Assembly: GCA_903893625.1 (NCBI GenBank)
Contig: CAITND010000189.1
Span: 51,820 to 115,819, forward strand
Length of the DNA: 64,000 nt
From: an uncultured Oscillatoriales cyanobacterium
GTDB lineage: Bacteria > Cyanobacteriota > Cyanobacteriia > Cyanobacteriales > Microcoleaceae
Reading direction: 5' to 3'
Positions 1-7,603 of this stretch are shown here, piece by piece. Made by a program: the position numbers and the translations under genes. Below the pieces are notes generated by a model. It did no database searches. It was given only the letters and a program-made list of their open reading frames with translations, and was not told the origin of the DNA. Each line of letters begins with the position of its first letter. Within the stretch, counting starts at the first letter, position 1.

Positions 1-572
1 AACAAACGGAAACTCAGGGAGAGGGGTTTGGTAAAATCTTCAATCACCCGAAATATAGCGAGGAAGGCAAGGGGTTGAGCGTAATCAGCAAAATAACCGA
101 CAAAGCCTTTTTTACTGATTCCGGCGTAGAAATACGCTAAGGACGTTAACAGGGCCAAAGCCACTGTCGTATTGATATCGCTGGTGGGGGCTGCTAATTC
201 TCCTGAAGGAAGTTCGATCAGCTTCCAAGGAATTAATGCACCTGACCAGTTAGAGGCAAAGATGAATAAGAACAGTGTTCCAATGAAGGGAACCCAAGGA
301 CGATATTCTTTTTCCCCGATTTGGTCTTTAGCAAGGTTGCGAATGAATTCTAGGGCATACTCCATAAAATTCTGCATCCCACTGGGAATTCGCTGCACGT
401 TGCTGCTGGCCAACACTGAGAAAATAATCAGCAAACCGATTACAAACCACGAAGTCAGAAAAATCTGACCATGCAGTTTTAAACCGCCGACTTCCCAATA
501 GAGATGATGGCCAACTTCCAAACTAGCGAGGGGAAGAGGATTGAAGATGTTTAAAACAGTCAGCATTTCCAT
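1..572 (-). CDS. atpB: ATP synthase F0 subunit a, partial (C-terminus outside the window)
   Basis: This is the membrane a subunit of F-type ATP synthase, which forms the proton half-channels against the c-ring in the thylakoid membrane. The reading frame is open from the ATG at 572 ([21 protein letters not shown]) to the window edge, about 190 codons. Family hallmarks are visible: a [12 protein letters not shown] membrane helix, [20 protein letters not shown], and at the edge [14 protein letters not shown], which includes the region of the essential arginine. The gene is truncated only by the window. It follows atp1 by about 54 nt on the same strand, the usual cyanobacterial operon order, so atpH (subunit c) is expected beyond the left edge. 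In cyanobacteria this gene is often called atpI. Confidence 0.95.
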   Translation of the reverse strand, partial: MEMLTVLNIFNPLPLASLEVGHHLYWEVGGLKLHGQIFLTSWFVIGLLIIFSVLASSNVQRIPSGMQNFMEYALEFIRNLAKDQIGEKEYRPWVPFIGTLFLFIFASNWSGALIPWKLIELPSGELAAPTSDINTTVALALLTSLAYFYAGISKKGFVGYFADYAQPLAFLAIFRVIEDFTKPLSLSFRL

Positions 573-626
573 TCAAGAGGCTTCCTCTACAGATTGAGGA
601 CTGGAGGATTCCGAAAATCAAGTGAC

Positions 627-1043
627 CTACTTCGGCTTCAAGCTGAACGCTGTCATGATTACATAGGACAAGAGGGCGACTTTGTAGGTGAGAAATCCTA
701 AGAAAATCGGTAAAATCTGGAGTTGATGCCAACGAGTGGCTAAAATCATAAAACCCGCTAGGATCAAAATCCGGTTTTGGCCTAGTTTTTTCTTCTCTCT
801 ACCCAGTTTTTCCACATCTTGGCCGAGCATTCGCAAGTAGGCTATGCCCACGCTCGCCCCGATTAAATAGTTGCAAGCAACTTCCAGGGAATAAAAACAG
901 CAAACCGTAACAAAAATTACCCCAGTCGCTGCGAGTGTCATCAGCAACAATTGACGTTGCAACTGATAATACTCCAGCATAGAAGGGTCGGGTTCCACAG
1001 CAAGCTTAGACCCGGATTCGACTGTTTCCTCTGCGTTTGTCAT
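627..1043 (-). CDS. atp1: ATP synthase subunit I (Atp1)
   Basis: This is a small, poorly conserved membrane protein encoded first in cyanobacterial atp operons; the family is thought to help assemble the c-ring. I chose the ATG at 1043 (MTNAEETVES), giving 138 residues. The frame stays open upstream for 39 more codons, but that extension is arginine-rich and looks non-coding. Four hydrophobic stretches are visible: LLLMTLAATGVIFVTVCCFY, a short one around YLIGASVGIAYL, RILILAGFMILATRW and PIFLGFLTYKVALLSYVIM. The gene directly precedes the a subunit on the same strand, which is the main support for the identification. Expression is presumably from a promoter upstream of 1043 shared with the rest of the operon. 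Confidence 0.85.
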   Translation of the reverse strand: MTNAEETVESGSKLAVEPDPSMLEYYQLQRQLLLMTLAATGVIFVTVCCFYSLEVACNYLIGASVGIAYLRMLGQDVEKLGREKKKLGQNRILILAGFMILATRWHQLQILPIFLGFLTYKVALLSYVIMTAFSLKPK

Positions 1044-1539
1044 AGCTACTTGGACAAGTTCACCTATTTTTAGTTCATTGACACTCCCACCCCGGTCGGG
1101 GATGGGATTCTTAAGAGATTTCCCTCTTAATATCCTTATTGCTAAGGTTCTTGGGCGCAATCTTTTTGCCTTAAAAAAGGTAGGCTGCTATCCTTGTCTT
1201 TCAACAAGCTCCTCAAGCGTTTAGGGCTTTAAAGCCCTGGTTTCGCGGAGTCCCCACGTACCTTCGTGGTAGGCATTTGCTTCCCAAACTTACGTCTGTG
1301 TATCCATTCCACCTTTTGATTGTCACAACCGATTTATCCGCTAATCAAAGCGGCAGTTCTAACTTTCCCCAAGTTCACGCACAGGCGTATAACACGCTCT
1401 GTAAGCCACAATGAATCATATCATGTTCTGTTCCCAGAACTTAAAAGAAAATTAATTATCGGAGCAGGGGAGGTAGGGGGAGCAGGGGGAGCAGGGGGAG
1501 CAGGGGAGGTAGGGGAGGTAGGGGAGGTGGACTGTCCTG
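1044..1539. other. Intergenic region with palindromes and a G-rich tandem repeat
   Basis: No gene was recognised here. The stretch between atp1 and the 3' end of proS holds a perfect 16-bp palindrome (AGGGCTTTAAAGCCCT, 1223-1238) and a hairpin with CCACG/CGTGG arms (1254-1269). It ends in the G-rich repeat at 1461-1530. The atp operon promoter must lie here. The palindromes could be a relic of a mobile element right end, but no transposase sequence was recognised, so this is only a suggestion. Confidence 0.5.
1461..1530. repeat. G-rich minisatellite (GGGGGAGCA / GGGGAGGTA units)
   Basis: About eight imperfect 8-9-nt units of GGGGGAGCA or GGGGAGGTA run in tandem, ending about ten bases before the proS stop codon. 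The strand bias (G on plus, C on minus) means the proS transcript would carry a C-rich tail. No terminator hairpin was seen in the repeat itself. Confidence 0.8.
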
Positions 1540-3360
1540 TTAATTTTCTAATGCGGCTTGAATATTGTGTTTGAGGGTTGAGACAACATCCTCGATGGCG
1601 ATTTCTTGGGAATTGCGGGTGGCTCGTTCTACCAGTTCCACTTTACCCGATTTAATTGAACGTCCGGTGACAATCCGATAGGGAATGCCAATTAAATCCG
1701 CATCTTTGAATTTTACCCCCGCCCGTTCATTGCGATCATCAAGTAAGGTTTCAATACCCGCTTGCTTCAATTCTGTATACAATTTTTCGGCAATTTCCAC
1801 CTGTTGAACGTCGGTAATATTAGGAATAGCAATAATTACTTGATAGGGTGCGATCGCCACAGGCCAAATTATCCCATCTTTATCATAGGATTGTTCAACG
1901 GCTGATTGCGCTAACCGAGACACCCCAACGCCATAACATCCCATTACTAAGGGTAATTCTTCCCCCTGTTCATTGGTGAAAGTTGCTCCCATCGCTTGAG
2001 AATATTTAATCCCCAATTGGAAAATATGACCCACTTCAATACCTCTGGCACTGTGTAAAATTTGGTTAGGGTCATGAACTGCGCGATCGCCTTTTTGAGC
2101 TTTTCTAATATCTACAATACGTTTAGGTAAAGTAAATTCTTTGCCCCAATTTGCTCCCACAACGTGATATCCTGAATCATCCGCCCCAGTAACAAAATTC
2201 TTTAATTCCGATGCTGTTTGATCTACTATTCGTACAAATTTGCCATCATGGATACCCCCCTTATCCCAGGGGTTGCTAATATAATAATCGGGCAAACCTG
2301 GGGAAATATAGCCTAAAGGTAAAGGTTTTGTTGCCCATTTTTCTTGAGCTTCTTGATCAGGAACCGTTAAAGATAATATAGTTTTTGCGCCAAATTCAGG
2401 AGCTAATTTTGTTAATTCATTTTGTAATTTAACTTCATTAACCTCCTGATCTCCCCGAATACTAATTAAAACTAAAACCGTTGTTCCATTATCATAAGCA
2501 ACTTGATATAGAACATTTTTAACAATTTGTGTCGGAGAACATTTCAGCAAATTTGCTAAGGTTGCAATGGTGGTAGTATCCGGTGTTTCTAACTTTTTAT
2601 ATTCGGTAAAGCTAGAAATTTCAGCATCAACGGGAAGGGATACGGCTTTTTCTGTATTAGCTGCATATTTGCCATCTTCAGTATAGAGAACTTCATCTTC
2701 TCCGGCTTCTGCTAAGACCATAAATTCTTGAGAACCACTTCCCCCAATAGCTCCAGAATCAGCTTCTACGGCTCGATATTGTAACCCACAACGACTTAAC
2801 ATATTGCGATAGGCTTGATCCATATCTCGATAGGTTTTCTTCAAACTTTCTTCATCACTATGAAAAGAATAACCATCTTTCATAATAAATTCTCGTCCCC
2901 GCATTAACCCAAACCGAGGCCGAATTTCATCTCTAAATTTCGTTTGAATTTGATATAAATGAATCGGTAATTGTTGATGGGAACGGATCATATCTTTAGC
3001 AATAGTTGTAATCACTTCCTCATGGGTTGGCCCTAATGCTAATTCCCGCTTCCGACGGTCGGTGAGGGAAAACATAATTCCCTCAGCTTTAGTATAGGTA
3101 TCCCACCGTCCCGACTCGCGCCAGAGTTCCGCAGGTTGAACTTGGGGAAGTAGACATTCTTGGGCTCCTGTGGCGTTCATTTCTTCTCGAACAATTTGAG
3201 ATACTTTTTGCAAAACCCGCCACATCAGGGGAAGATAGGCGTAAATTCCACTTCCAATGCGGCGAATATATCCCGCCCGGACTAATAGTTTGTGACTGGG
3301 AATTTCCGCTTCTTTGGGATCTTCCCGCAGGGTGACAAATAGCATTTGAGATAGTCGCAT
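1540..3360 (-). CDS. proS: Prolyl-tRNA synthetase (bacterial type)
   Basis: This enzyme charges tRNA-Pro with proline in the cytoplasm. It is a full-length 606-residue class II synthetase of the bacterial form. The N-terminus [26 protein letters not shown] is typical. Motif 2 is seen in [27 protein letters not shown], and motif 3 in [17 protein letters not shown]. Between them lies the YbaK-like insertion (about residues 225-400), which edits mis-charged Ala-tRNA in this family. The C-terminal anticodon-binding domain follows ([24 protein letters not shown]). The start codon is at 3360. The gene appears monocistronic; the next upstream gene on the same strand (Uma2) ends about 70 nt away. Confidence 0.97.
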   Translation of the reverse strand: MRLSQMLFVTLREDPKEAEIPSHKLLVRAGYIRRIGSGIYAYLPLMWRVLQKVSQIVREEMNATGAQECLLPQVQPAELWRESGRWDTYTKAEGIMFSLTDRRKRELALGPTHEEVITTIAKDMIRSHQQLPIHLYQIQTKFRDEIRPRFGLMRGREFIMKDGYSFHSDEESLKKTYRDMDQAYRNMLSRCGLQYRAVEADSGAIGGSGSQEFMVLAEAGEDEVLYTEDGKYAANTEKAVSLPVDAEISSFTEYKKLETPDTTTIATLANLLKCSPTQIVKNVLYQVAYDNGTTVLVLISIRGDQEVNEVKLQNELTKLAPEFGAKTILSLTVPDQEAQEKWATKPLPLGYISPGLPDYYISNPWDKGGIHDGKFVRIVDQTASELKNFVTGADDSGYHVVGANWGKEFTLPKRIVDIRKAQKGDRAVHDPNQILHSARGIEVGHIFQLGIKYSQAMGATFTNEQGEELPLVMGCYGVGVSRLAQSAVEQSYDKDGIIWPVAIAPYQVIIAIPNITDVQQVEIAEKLYTELKQAGIETLLDDRNERAGVKFKDADLIGIPYRIVTGRSIKSGKVELVERATRNSQEIAIEDVVSTLKHNIQAALEN

Positions 3361-3432
3361 CGTTTGGTTTCCTAAAATTAAAGACCAATTTATTATTATC
3401 GCAGAATAGGGTTAAATTATTTTAAATCTATT

Positions 3433-4032
3433 TTAAATCTTCCCTGATTCATTAATTTTAGGTGGAAATACTTTAGATAAATCCAAGGTTAAATCAGGAA
3501 AACAGGGTAAGATTACAGACTGGGTAGGTAAATAAATTAGTTTACGAAGATAACCAAAATCCCCTTGTAATTTTTGATAGGGTTCGCTATAATATTCTAA
3601 ACATAAATCAAATAAATTAAAAATCCAATAGTCACTAATATTATGTTCAGCATAAACGGATAATTTAACTTGCTGATCATAGTTTAAAGAGGAATCAGAA
3701 ACCTCAATGAGCAGTAAAATATCTTGTGCAGTAGGATGAGAAGTTGCATAATCATCCTGTCGATTTCTAAGAATTGTAAAGTCTGGTTCAGGTTCACTAT
3801 TAGGCAGTAAGATAATAGGAGATTGACATTGTAAAGTTGCATTTCCTATTATTAAATGACTCAATTCTCGTAATAATTTTCTTAGACAAGTTTCGTGCAT
3901 TCTTCCTTTTGCTGCCATTTCAATCATTTCTCCGCGAATCAGTTCAACTCTATCATCTTCTTGAAAAAAGCCTAATTCAGTTAGGCGGTGATAGTCTTCG
4001 ATGGTAAATTTTTTAACGGTTGCGATCGCCAT
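3433..4032 (-). CDS. Uma2 family endonuclease (DUF820), copy 1
   Basis: This is a 199-residue protein of the Uma2/DUF820 family, a PD-(D/E)XK nuclease fold that is greatly expanded in cyanobacteria. Its cellular role is not established; links to mobile DNA or toxin-like systems have been suggested. The family pattern is visible: FTIEDYHRLTELGFFQEDDRVELIRGEMIEMAAKG at the N-terminus, EPDFTILRNRQDDY and DILLLIEVSDSSLNYDQQVKLSVYAEHNISDYWIFNL in the catalytic core. It is a tandem paralogue of the next gene, with nearly identical N- and C-termini and a diverged middle. The start ATG is embedded in GCGATCGCCATG, an HIP1 octamer, exactly as in copy 2. Confidence 0.9.
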   Translation of the reverse strand: MAIATVKKFTIEDYHRLTELGFFQEDDRVELIRGEMIEMAAKGRMHETCLRKLLRELSHLIIGNATLQCQSPIILLPNSEPEPDFTILRNRQDDYATSHPTAQDILLLIEVSDSSLNYDQQVKLSVYAEHNISDYWIFNLFDLCLEYYSEPYQKLQGDFGYLRKLIYLPTQSVILPCFPDLTLDLSKVFPPKINESGKI

Positions 4033-4087
4033 GATTTTAAGATTAATAATTTCTGGGTTTAATGTGATTATTTTCTGTTATTCCTGA

Positions 4088-4672
4088 TTAATTTATTGTG
4101 GGCGGAAATACTTTAGATAAATCCAAGGTTAAATCAGGAAAACATGGTAAGATTATAGACTCGTTAGGCAAATAAATCAATTTATTGCGATAACCAAACT
4201 CTCCTTGTAAGTTTTGATAGGGTTGACGATAATATTCTAAACAAAAATCGACTAAATTAAAAATCCAATAATCGGTAATATTATTCTCAGCATAAACCGA
4301 TAGTTTTGTAGTTTGATCATAGTCTAAAGATGAATCAGAAATTTCAATCAGCAGTAAAATATCTTCCGTCTGGGGATGACCGTTTAAATAGTCATCTTCT
4401 CGATTTTTAACAATCACTCGATCTGGTTCCGGTTCACTATAAGATGATAAAATAATTGGTTGTTGTCCTCTTAAGGTTGCACGTTCTCCAATGAGTTTGT
4501 ATAGTTCTCGTTCTAAGCGGGTTTCACAAACAGAGTGGGAAGTTCCTTTTGCTGCCATTTCAATCATTTCTCCGCGAATGAGTTCAACTTTATCATCTTT
4601 TTGGAAAAAGCCTAATTCAGTTAGGCGATGATAGTCTTCGATGGTAAATTTTTTAACAGTTGCGATCGCCAT
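4088..4672 (-). CDS. Uma2 family endonuclease (DUF820), copy 2
   Basis: This is the tandem paralogue of the Uma2 gene that starts at 4032. I start it at 4672 (MAIATVKKFTIEDYHRL, 194 residues) because that start is shared with copy 1, including the GCGATCGCCAT context; an in-frame ATG five codons upstream is possible. The core motif DILLLIEISDSSLDYDQTTKLSVYAENNITDYWIFNLVDFCLEYY is intact, as is EPDRVIVKNREDDYLNGHPQ. Divergence from copy 1 is concentrated around residues 62-110. The pair probably arose by local duplication and could have diverged in substrate. Spacing to copy 1 is 55 nt, so they may be co-transcribed. Confidence 0.88.
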   Translation of the reverse strand: MAIATVKKFTIEDYHRLTELGFFQKDDKVELIRGEMIEMAAKGTSHSVCETRLERELYKLIGERATLRGQQPIILSSYSEPEPDRVIVKNREDDYLNGHPQTEDILLLIEISDSSLDYDQTTKLSVYAENNITDYWIFNLVDFCLEYYRQPYQNLQGEFGYRNKLIYLPNESIILPCFPDLTLDLSKVFPPTIN

Positions 4673-4699
4673 AATTTTAAAAATCAATAATTATTATTA

Positions 4700-4968
4700 C
4701 TATTCATCGTATAGCATTTGATTGGCAATGTAAAATATTTCTGGATCAAGATTTAGAGAAATAATCTTAAATTCTTTGAGATTCTCTTTAATAAGCCGTT
4801 GAGTTACTTGAGGGGAAAAACGAGGTTGAGAGGGAAAAGAAGATATAACCGAGAATAATTCGGCTAGGGTATGAGTGACAATAAATCCCTCTATTTTTGC
4901 GGTTTTAACCTGTTCTAACCATGACCAACAAGGAAAATGCTGAGGATGTTTAACTAATATGGTTCTTC
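4700..4968 (-). pseudogene. PIN-domain toxin remnant (VapC-like), truncated at both ends
   Basis: Reading leftward from about 4968, one frame gives RTILVKHPQHFPCWSWLEQ, followed by VKTAKIEGFIVTHTLAELFS, then SPQVTQRLIKENLKEFKIISLNLDPEIFY, with a stop at 4700-4702. The THTLAELFSV segment and the following helix resemble the central part of cyanobacterial PIN toxins. The usual N-terminal DxN strand is missing, no start codon is in place, and the frame stops before the second acidic cluster (normally xxDALIAxxA). It overlaps the end of the upstream antitoxin-like gene in a +1 frame, the usual VapBC arrangement. I read it as a decayed toxin. Family assignment rests on pattern recognition only. 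Confidence 0.65.
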
Positions 4969-5103
4969 TTTAATCGGGTTTAAGATTATTTTTCCATCTT
5001 GAATTTCTAAAGATAGTTTTGATTCATTATCTAAGCCTAATTGTTGTCTAATAATTTCAGGAATTTCAATAAATCCTGATTGATTTAAGGTGACTAAGTT
5101 CAT
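4954..5103 (-). CDS. Small AbrB/MazE-like antitoxin
   Basis: This 49-residue protein begins MNLVTLNQSGFIEIPEIIRQ and continues QLGLDNESKLSLEIQDGKII and LNPIKEEPY, the swapped-hairpin AbrB/SpoVT pattern used by many MazE/VapB antitoxins to bind their own promoter and the toxin. The stop is TAG at 4954-4956. It sits directly upstream of, and overlaps, the decayed PIN toxin at 4700-4968, so it is probably the surviving antitoxin of a broken pair. An intact antitoxin with a dead toxin may act only as a DNA-binding protein or may be on its way to loss. Confidence 0.7.
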   Translation of the reverse strand: MNLVTLNQSGFIEIPEIIRQQLGLDNESKLSLEIQDGKIILNPIKEEPY

Positions 5104-5309
5104 AATATTTTCCTAACCTAAAGTTACCTGTGTATATTATAGCAGCGATCGCACTCCTAACTCCCCTACACCCCGCATCCCAAATTTTCCTAAACCCCTT
5201 ACACCCTTACACCAACAAAAGTATATCTTTGAACATCATCGGGCAAGATTTCTGTAATATGCTAAGATTAGAATGGTTATCTAATTGTATTTGAACGGAG
5301 GCAATCAAT

Positions 5310-5606
5310 ATGTTATCAACTGATGTTAGACAAGAATCCATGATGAAAAGAATTGAGCAAGTTGTTTCGATTTTAATGAAAGAACGTCCTTTGTTTAAAG
5401 AAGAACTGAATCAGTCAAAAATGATTGAAGAGTTATTTAAACTCTTTCAAGAAAACTTACCTTTTGAAAAATTTAACACGATGTCAGATCAGGAATTAAA
5501 GAAACATTGTAGTCTGATTATGGTGACAGAAGCAGTGGCGGGAACTTTGAATGAATTAACACCTGAACAAATGGCTATTTTTGATGAAGTAATTAAACGG
5601 AAATAA
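5310..5606 (+). CDS. Putative antitoxin partner of the downstream PIN toxin
   Basis: This is a 98-residue, mostly helical and highly charged protein beginning MLSTDVRQESMMKRIEQVVS. I do not recognise a named domain. The role is inferred from position: its stop codon abuts the start of a VapC-type PIN toxin, so the pair reads as one antitoxin-toxin operon. A good ribosome binding site (GGAGG, about 10 nt upstream) supports the ATG at 5310; an internal ATG at 5340 (MMKRIEQ) is the alternative. The C-terminus (LNELTPEQMAIFDEVIKRK) could be the toxin-binding helix. The upstream gap contains an HIP1-type repeat at about 5143. Confidence 0.65.
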   Translation: MLSTDVRQESMMKRIEQVVSILMKERPLFKEELNQSKMIEELFKLFQENLPFEKFNTMSDQELKKHCSLIMVTEAVAGTLNELTPEQMAIFDEVIKRK

Positions 5607-6014
5607 ATGATTATGAGTTATTTATTAGATACTAATATTGTTTCCTTATCCCTGAAAAATAATCTTAAAGTCAAGGGAAAGCTCAAACAATTAGAATCTC
5701 AAAAAGAATTACTCTGTATCAGTTGCATTACTTATTTTGAAATTAAAAGAGGATTATTTGCAGTAAAAGCAACTAAACAACTAGAGAGATTTAATGAATT
5801 TTGCCAAGATTATCAAATTATTTTATTAGATGATTTAGCAATTTTAGAGAAAGCAGCCGAAATTCATGCCAATTTAAGGTTAAGAGGATTACCGATCCAA
5901 ACAGAAGATATTTTAATTGCTGCTACTGCTATGGTTAAAGGTTTAATTCTGGTTTCTAATGATAGTGATTTATTGAGAGTTGAGGGTTTAAGTTTAGAGA
6001 ATTGGGTAGAGTGA
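5607..6014 (+). CDS. vapC: PIN-domain ribonuclease toxin (VapC-like)
   Basis: This is a 135-residue PIN nuclease; the family cleaves tRNA or rRNA and is held inactive by its antitoxin. The acidic active-site residues are all present: LLDTN near the N-terminus, the E of ITYFEIKRGL, the D of TEDILIAATA, and VSNDSDLLRV near the C-terminus. It appears complete and functional. Translation may start at ATG 5607 or at the second ATG, 5613 (MSYLLDTN). It directly follows the 98-residue protein at 5310-5606, with no gap, which implies translational coupling. The likely regulation is autorepression by the complex. Confidence 0.9.
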   Translation: MIMSYLLDTNIVSLSLKNNLKVKGKLKQLESQKELLCISCITYFEIKRGLFAVKATKQLERFNEFCQDYQIILLDDLAILEKAAEIHANLRLRGLPIQTEDILIAATAMVKGLILVSNDSDLLRVEGLSLENWVE

Positions 6015-6044
6015 TAAGTTGAAGTTTTGTTGAAGGTGTTATAT

Positions 6045-6077
6045 AGCGATCGCACCCTCAACAACCCTAAAATAAAA
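6045..6077. repeat. HIP1-containing cassette-border repeat, copy 1
   Basis: This is a 33-nt unit of the form AGCGATCGCACCCTCAACAA followed by CCCTAAAATAAAA. It lies between the VapC pair (ending 6014) and the ParE/Phd pair (starting 6097). Related units occur at 6754-6786 and 6788-6820, and looser relatives around 5143 and 7515. Confidence 0.75.
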
Positions 6078-6096
6078 AGCGATCACATTAACAACT

Positions 6097-6423
6097 TTAC
6101 TCCAGATCAAGGGGATTAAAAGTAATTGAAGATTGTGCGCTATGACGAAGATAAAGAATATAAACGATATCCTCTCGAATGGTGAAAATAATTCGGTATT
6201 TATTCCTTGATTTCCCATAAATAATTTGTCTAATTTCTTCAGGAAAATCATCGTTTTCTCTAGCTAAAGCAAAACGTTTCGGCTTATCTTGCAAAGTAGC
6301 AATAGTATTCATTAAATCTCTAAACCATTGATCAGCATAATTAGGGTTAAGATTTTTTAACCAAAGATAAGCAGATTCTATTTCTAGTTTAGCATTCTGG
6401 GTTAATTTAACTTGAAATTCCAT
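6097..6423 (-). CDS. RelE/ParE family toxin
   Basis: This 108-residue protein belongs to the RelE/ParE fold; ParE members poison gyrase and RelE members cut mRNA on the ribosome, and the sequence alone does not say which. The pattern is clear: MEFQVKLTQNAKLEIESAYLWLK at the N-terminus, PKRFALARENDDFPEEIRQIIYG in the middle, and the YRIIFTIREDIVYILYLRHSAQSSI strand pair at the C-terminus. Its start overlaps the end of the upstream antitoxin by 17 nt, the usual antitoxin-first arrangement. The two genes face the flanking VapC pairs on the other strand. Confidence 0.88.
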   Translation of the reverse strand: MEFQVKLTQNAKLEIESAYLWLKNLNPNYADQWFRDLMNTIATLQDKPKRFALARENDDFPEEIRQIIYGKSRNKYRIIFTIREDIVYILYLRHSAQSSITFNPLDLE

Positions 6424-6697
6424 GTTTTTGCTGCATTTCTTCGATGAATTGATTTAGGGGTTGTGTGTCACCTGTTGCTATATCTTCTAATCCTTTTTTA
6501 ATCCCAATAATAGTTTCTAATTTCTCGATAAAATCTAGTAATTTTTGATAAGATCCAGCATCTTGTACTACTAATTCGGCTTTCCCATTAACAGTTAAAA
6601 CGATAGGATTACCTGTTTCTTTCATCTGGGTAATCATTTCATTTGTATTCCGTTTAAAGGTTGAGAGGGATTGAATATCTCGATTTAGATTAATCAT
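6407..6697 (-). CDS. Phd/YefM-type antitoxin
   Basis: This 96-residue protein has the Phd/YefM signature: MINLNRDIQSLSTFKRNTNEMITQMKETGNPIVLTVNGKAELVVQDAGSYQKLLD. The N-terminal part binds DNA as a dimer, and the C-terminal tail, here DTQPLNQFIEEMQQKHG, normally wraps the toxin. It lies immediately before and overlaps the RelE/ParE gene, so the two form one autoregulated operon. The upstream region contains two repeats of the HIP1 border type (6754-6820), and the operon promoter must lie in or beside them. Confidence 0.9.
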   Translation of the reverse strand: MINLNRDIQSLSTFKRNTNEMITQMKETGNPIVLTVNGKAELVVQDAGSYQKLLDFIEKLETIIGIKKGLEDIATGDTQPLNQFIEEMQQKHGISS

Positions 6698-6753
6698 GGT
6701 TGGGGACTTGGCACTAAATTTGCATTTAATTTAATGTTAGCACAAAATAGCAA

Positions 6754-6820
6754 AAGTGATCGCACTCTCAACACTCCTACAATAAAAAGCGATCGCACCC
6801 TCAACAACCCTACAATAAAA
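6754..6820. repeat. Two tandem HIP1-containing cassette-border repeats
   Basis: Two 33-nt units lie head to tail (6754-6786 and 6788-6820). Each is a GCGATCGC-like core, then CACYCTCAACA, then CYCCTACAATAAAA. The first has GTGATCGC in place of the HIP1 octamer; the second is perfect. They separate the divergent Phd/ParE and DUF104/PIN operons and match the unit at 6045-6077. Confidence 0.8.
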
Positions 6821-6862
6821 TAGGTTATAATAGCAAGCAGTTAAATAATCACCTAATTCATT

Positions 6863-7087
6863 ATGCAACAAAGTTTTGATGCGGTTTTTGAAAACGGGGT
6901 TTTTCGCCCCTTAGCTGATTTCCAATTAACAGAAGGTCAAACCGTAAAACTTATTATAGAATCGGAATCTATGAAAAAAACGAAAGGCTTTCCTACAACG
7001 GGAATTATTGCTCAACTAACAGCAAATCCTCTTGTGATTCCTAACTTTCATTCCCTGACAAGAGAGGAAGTGAATGAACGCTGGTAA
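6863..7087 (+). CDS. AF2212-like (DUF104) antitoxin
   Basis: This is a 74-residue protein with the DUF104/AF2212 pattern, MQQSFDAVFENGVFRPLADFQLTEGQTVKLII, a small beta-barrel-like fold that serves as antitoxin to PIN toxins. The C-terminal half (residues 37-74) is a flexible tail ending TREEVNERW. It overlaps the next gene by 14 nt. The pair is therefore a typical cyanobacterial VapB-VapC-like operon with autorepression expected. It is preceded by the HIP1 repeat pair and an AT-rich promoter region (TAGGTTATAATAGCAAG, about 6822-6838, resembles a -10 box). Confidence 0.85.
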   Translation: MQQSFDAVFENGVFRPLADFQLTEGQTVKLIIESESMKKTKGFPTTGIIAQLTANPLVIPNFHSLTREEVNERW

Positions 7088-7517
7088 ACCTCAACGTTTT
7101 TTTGTTGATTCTAATATTTGGCTATACCGTTTTATCGTTAATCCTAATGATTCAGATGCTAGAGCAAAACAACCAATAGCTACAAGTATTACCAGTCAAG
7201 AAAACCTAGTTATTAGCACGCAGGTTGTCAATGAAGTCTGCTCAAATTTAATTCGCAAAGCCAGGTTTAATAATTCACAGATTCAAAGTCTAATTGAGGA
7301 TTTTGAAGCGGGCTGTGAAATTTTACCTGTTTCTTTTGCAACAATTCAGTATGCTGTAAATTTGCGGGATTGCTATTTATTTTCATTTTGGGATAGTATA
7401 ATCATTGCTAGTGCAATTTTAGGCGATATAACTGTTCTATATTCAGAAGATATGCAAGATGGTTTAATCATCGAAGATACTTTACAGATTATCAACCCAT
7501 TCAGAGATTTAAAATGA
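7074..7517 (+). CDS. PIN-domain toxin
   Basis: This is a 147-residue PIN nuclease paired with the DUF104 antitoxin it overlaps. The active-site acids are visible: FFVDSNIWLY, the E in VVNEVCSNL, the D in FSFWDSIIIASAI, and YSEDMQDG at the end. It thus looks intact. The frame begins MNAGKPQRFFVDSN. It differs from the VapC at 5607 in sequence and partner, so the two modules are not duplicates. A perfect stem-loop terminator follows at 7548. An HIP1 octamer lies at its stop codon. Confidence 0.9.
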   Translation: MNAGKPQRFFVDSNIWLYRFIVNPNDSDARAKQPIATSITSQENLVISTQVVNEVCSNLIRKARFNNSQIQSLIEDFEAGCEILPVSFATIQYAVNLRDCYLFSFWDSIIIASAILGDITVLYSEDMQDGLIIEDTLQIINPFRDLK

Positions 7518-7547
7518 GCGATCGCACTTCTAACTCCCACACATCCT

Positions 7548-7580
7548 AAAAACCCGGTTTCTTAAAGAAACCGGGTTTTT
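7548..7580. terminator. Bidirectional stem-loop terminator
   Basis: Arms CCCGGTTTCTT and AAGAAACCGGG surround a one-base centre, flanked by five A and five T. It lies between the convergent PIN toxin (plus) and methyltransferase (minus) and can serve both. A close relative lies at 15232-15266, so this may also be a dispersed repeat type. Confidence 0.85.
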
Positions 7581-7603
7581 AATCCCCATAGTGGTTGAGA
7601 TTA

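Noticed and set aside
172..468. Plus-strand open frame of 98 codons
   Set aside because: It lies antisense to the F0 a subunit, which has clear family motifs.
1320..1574. 84-codon plus-strand frame with repeated GGAGEVGEV
   Set aside because: Translation of the G-rich minisatellite, antisense to the 3' end of proS.
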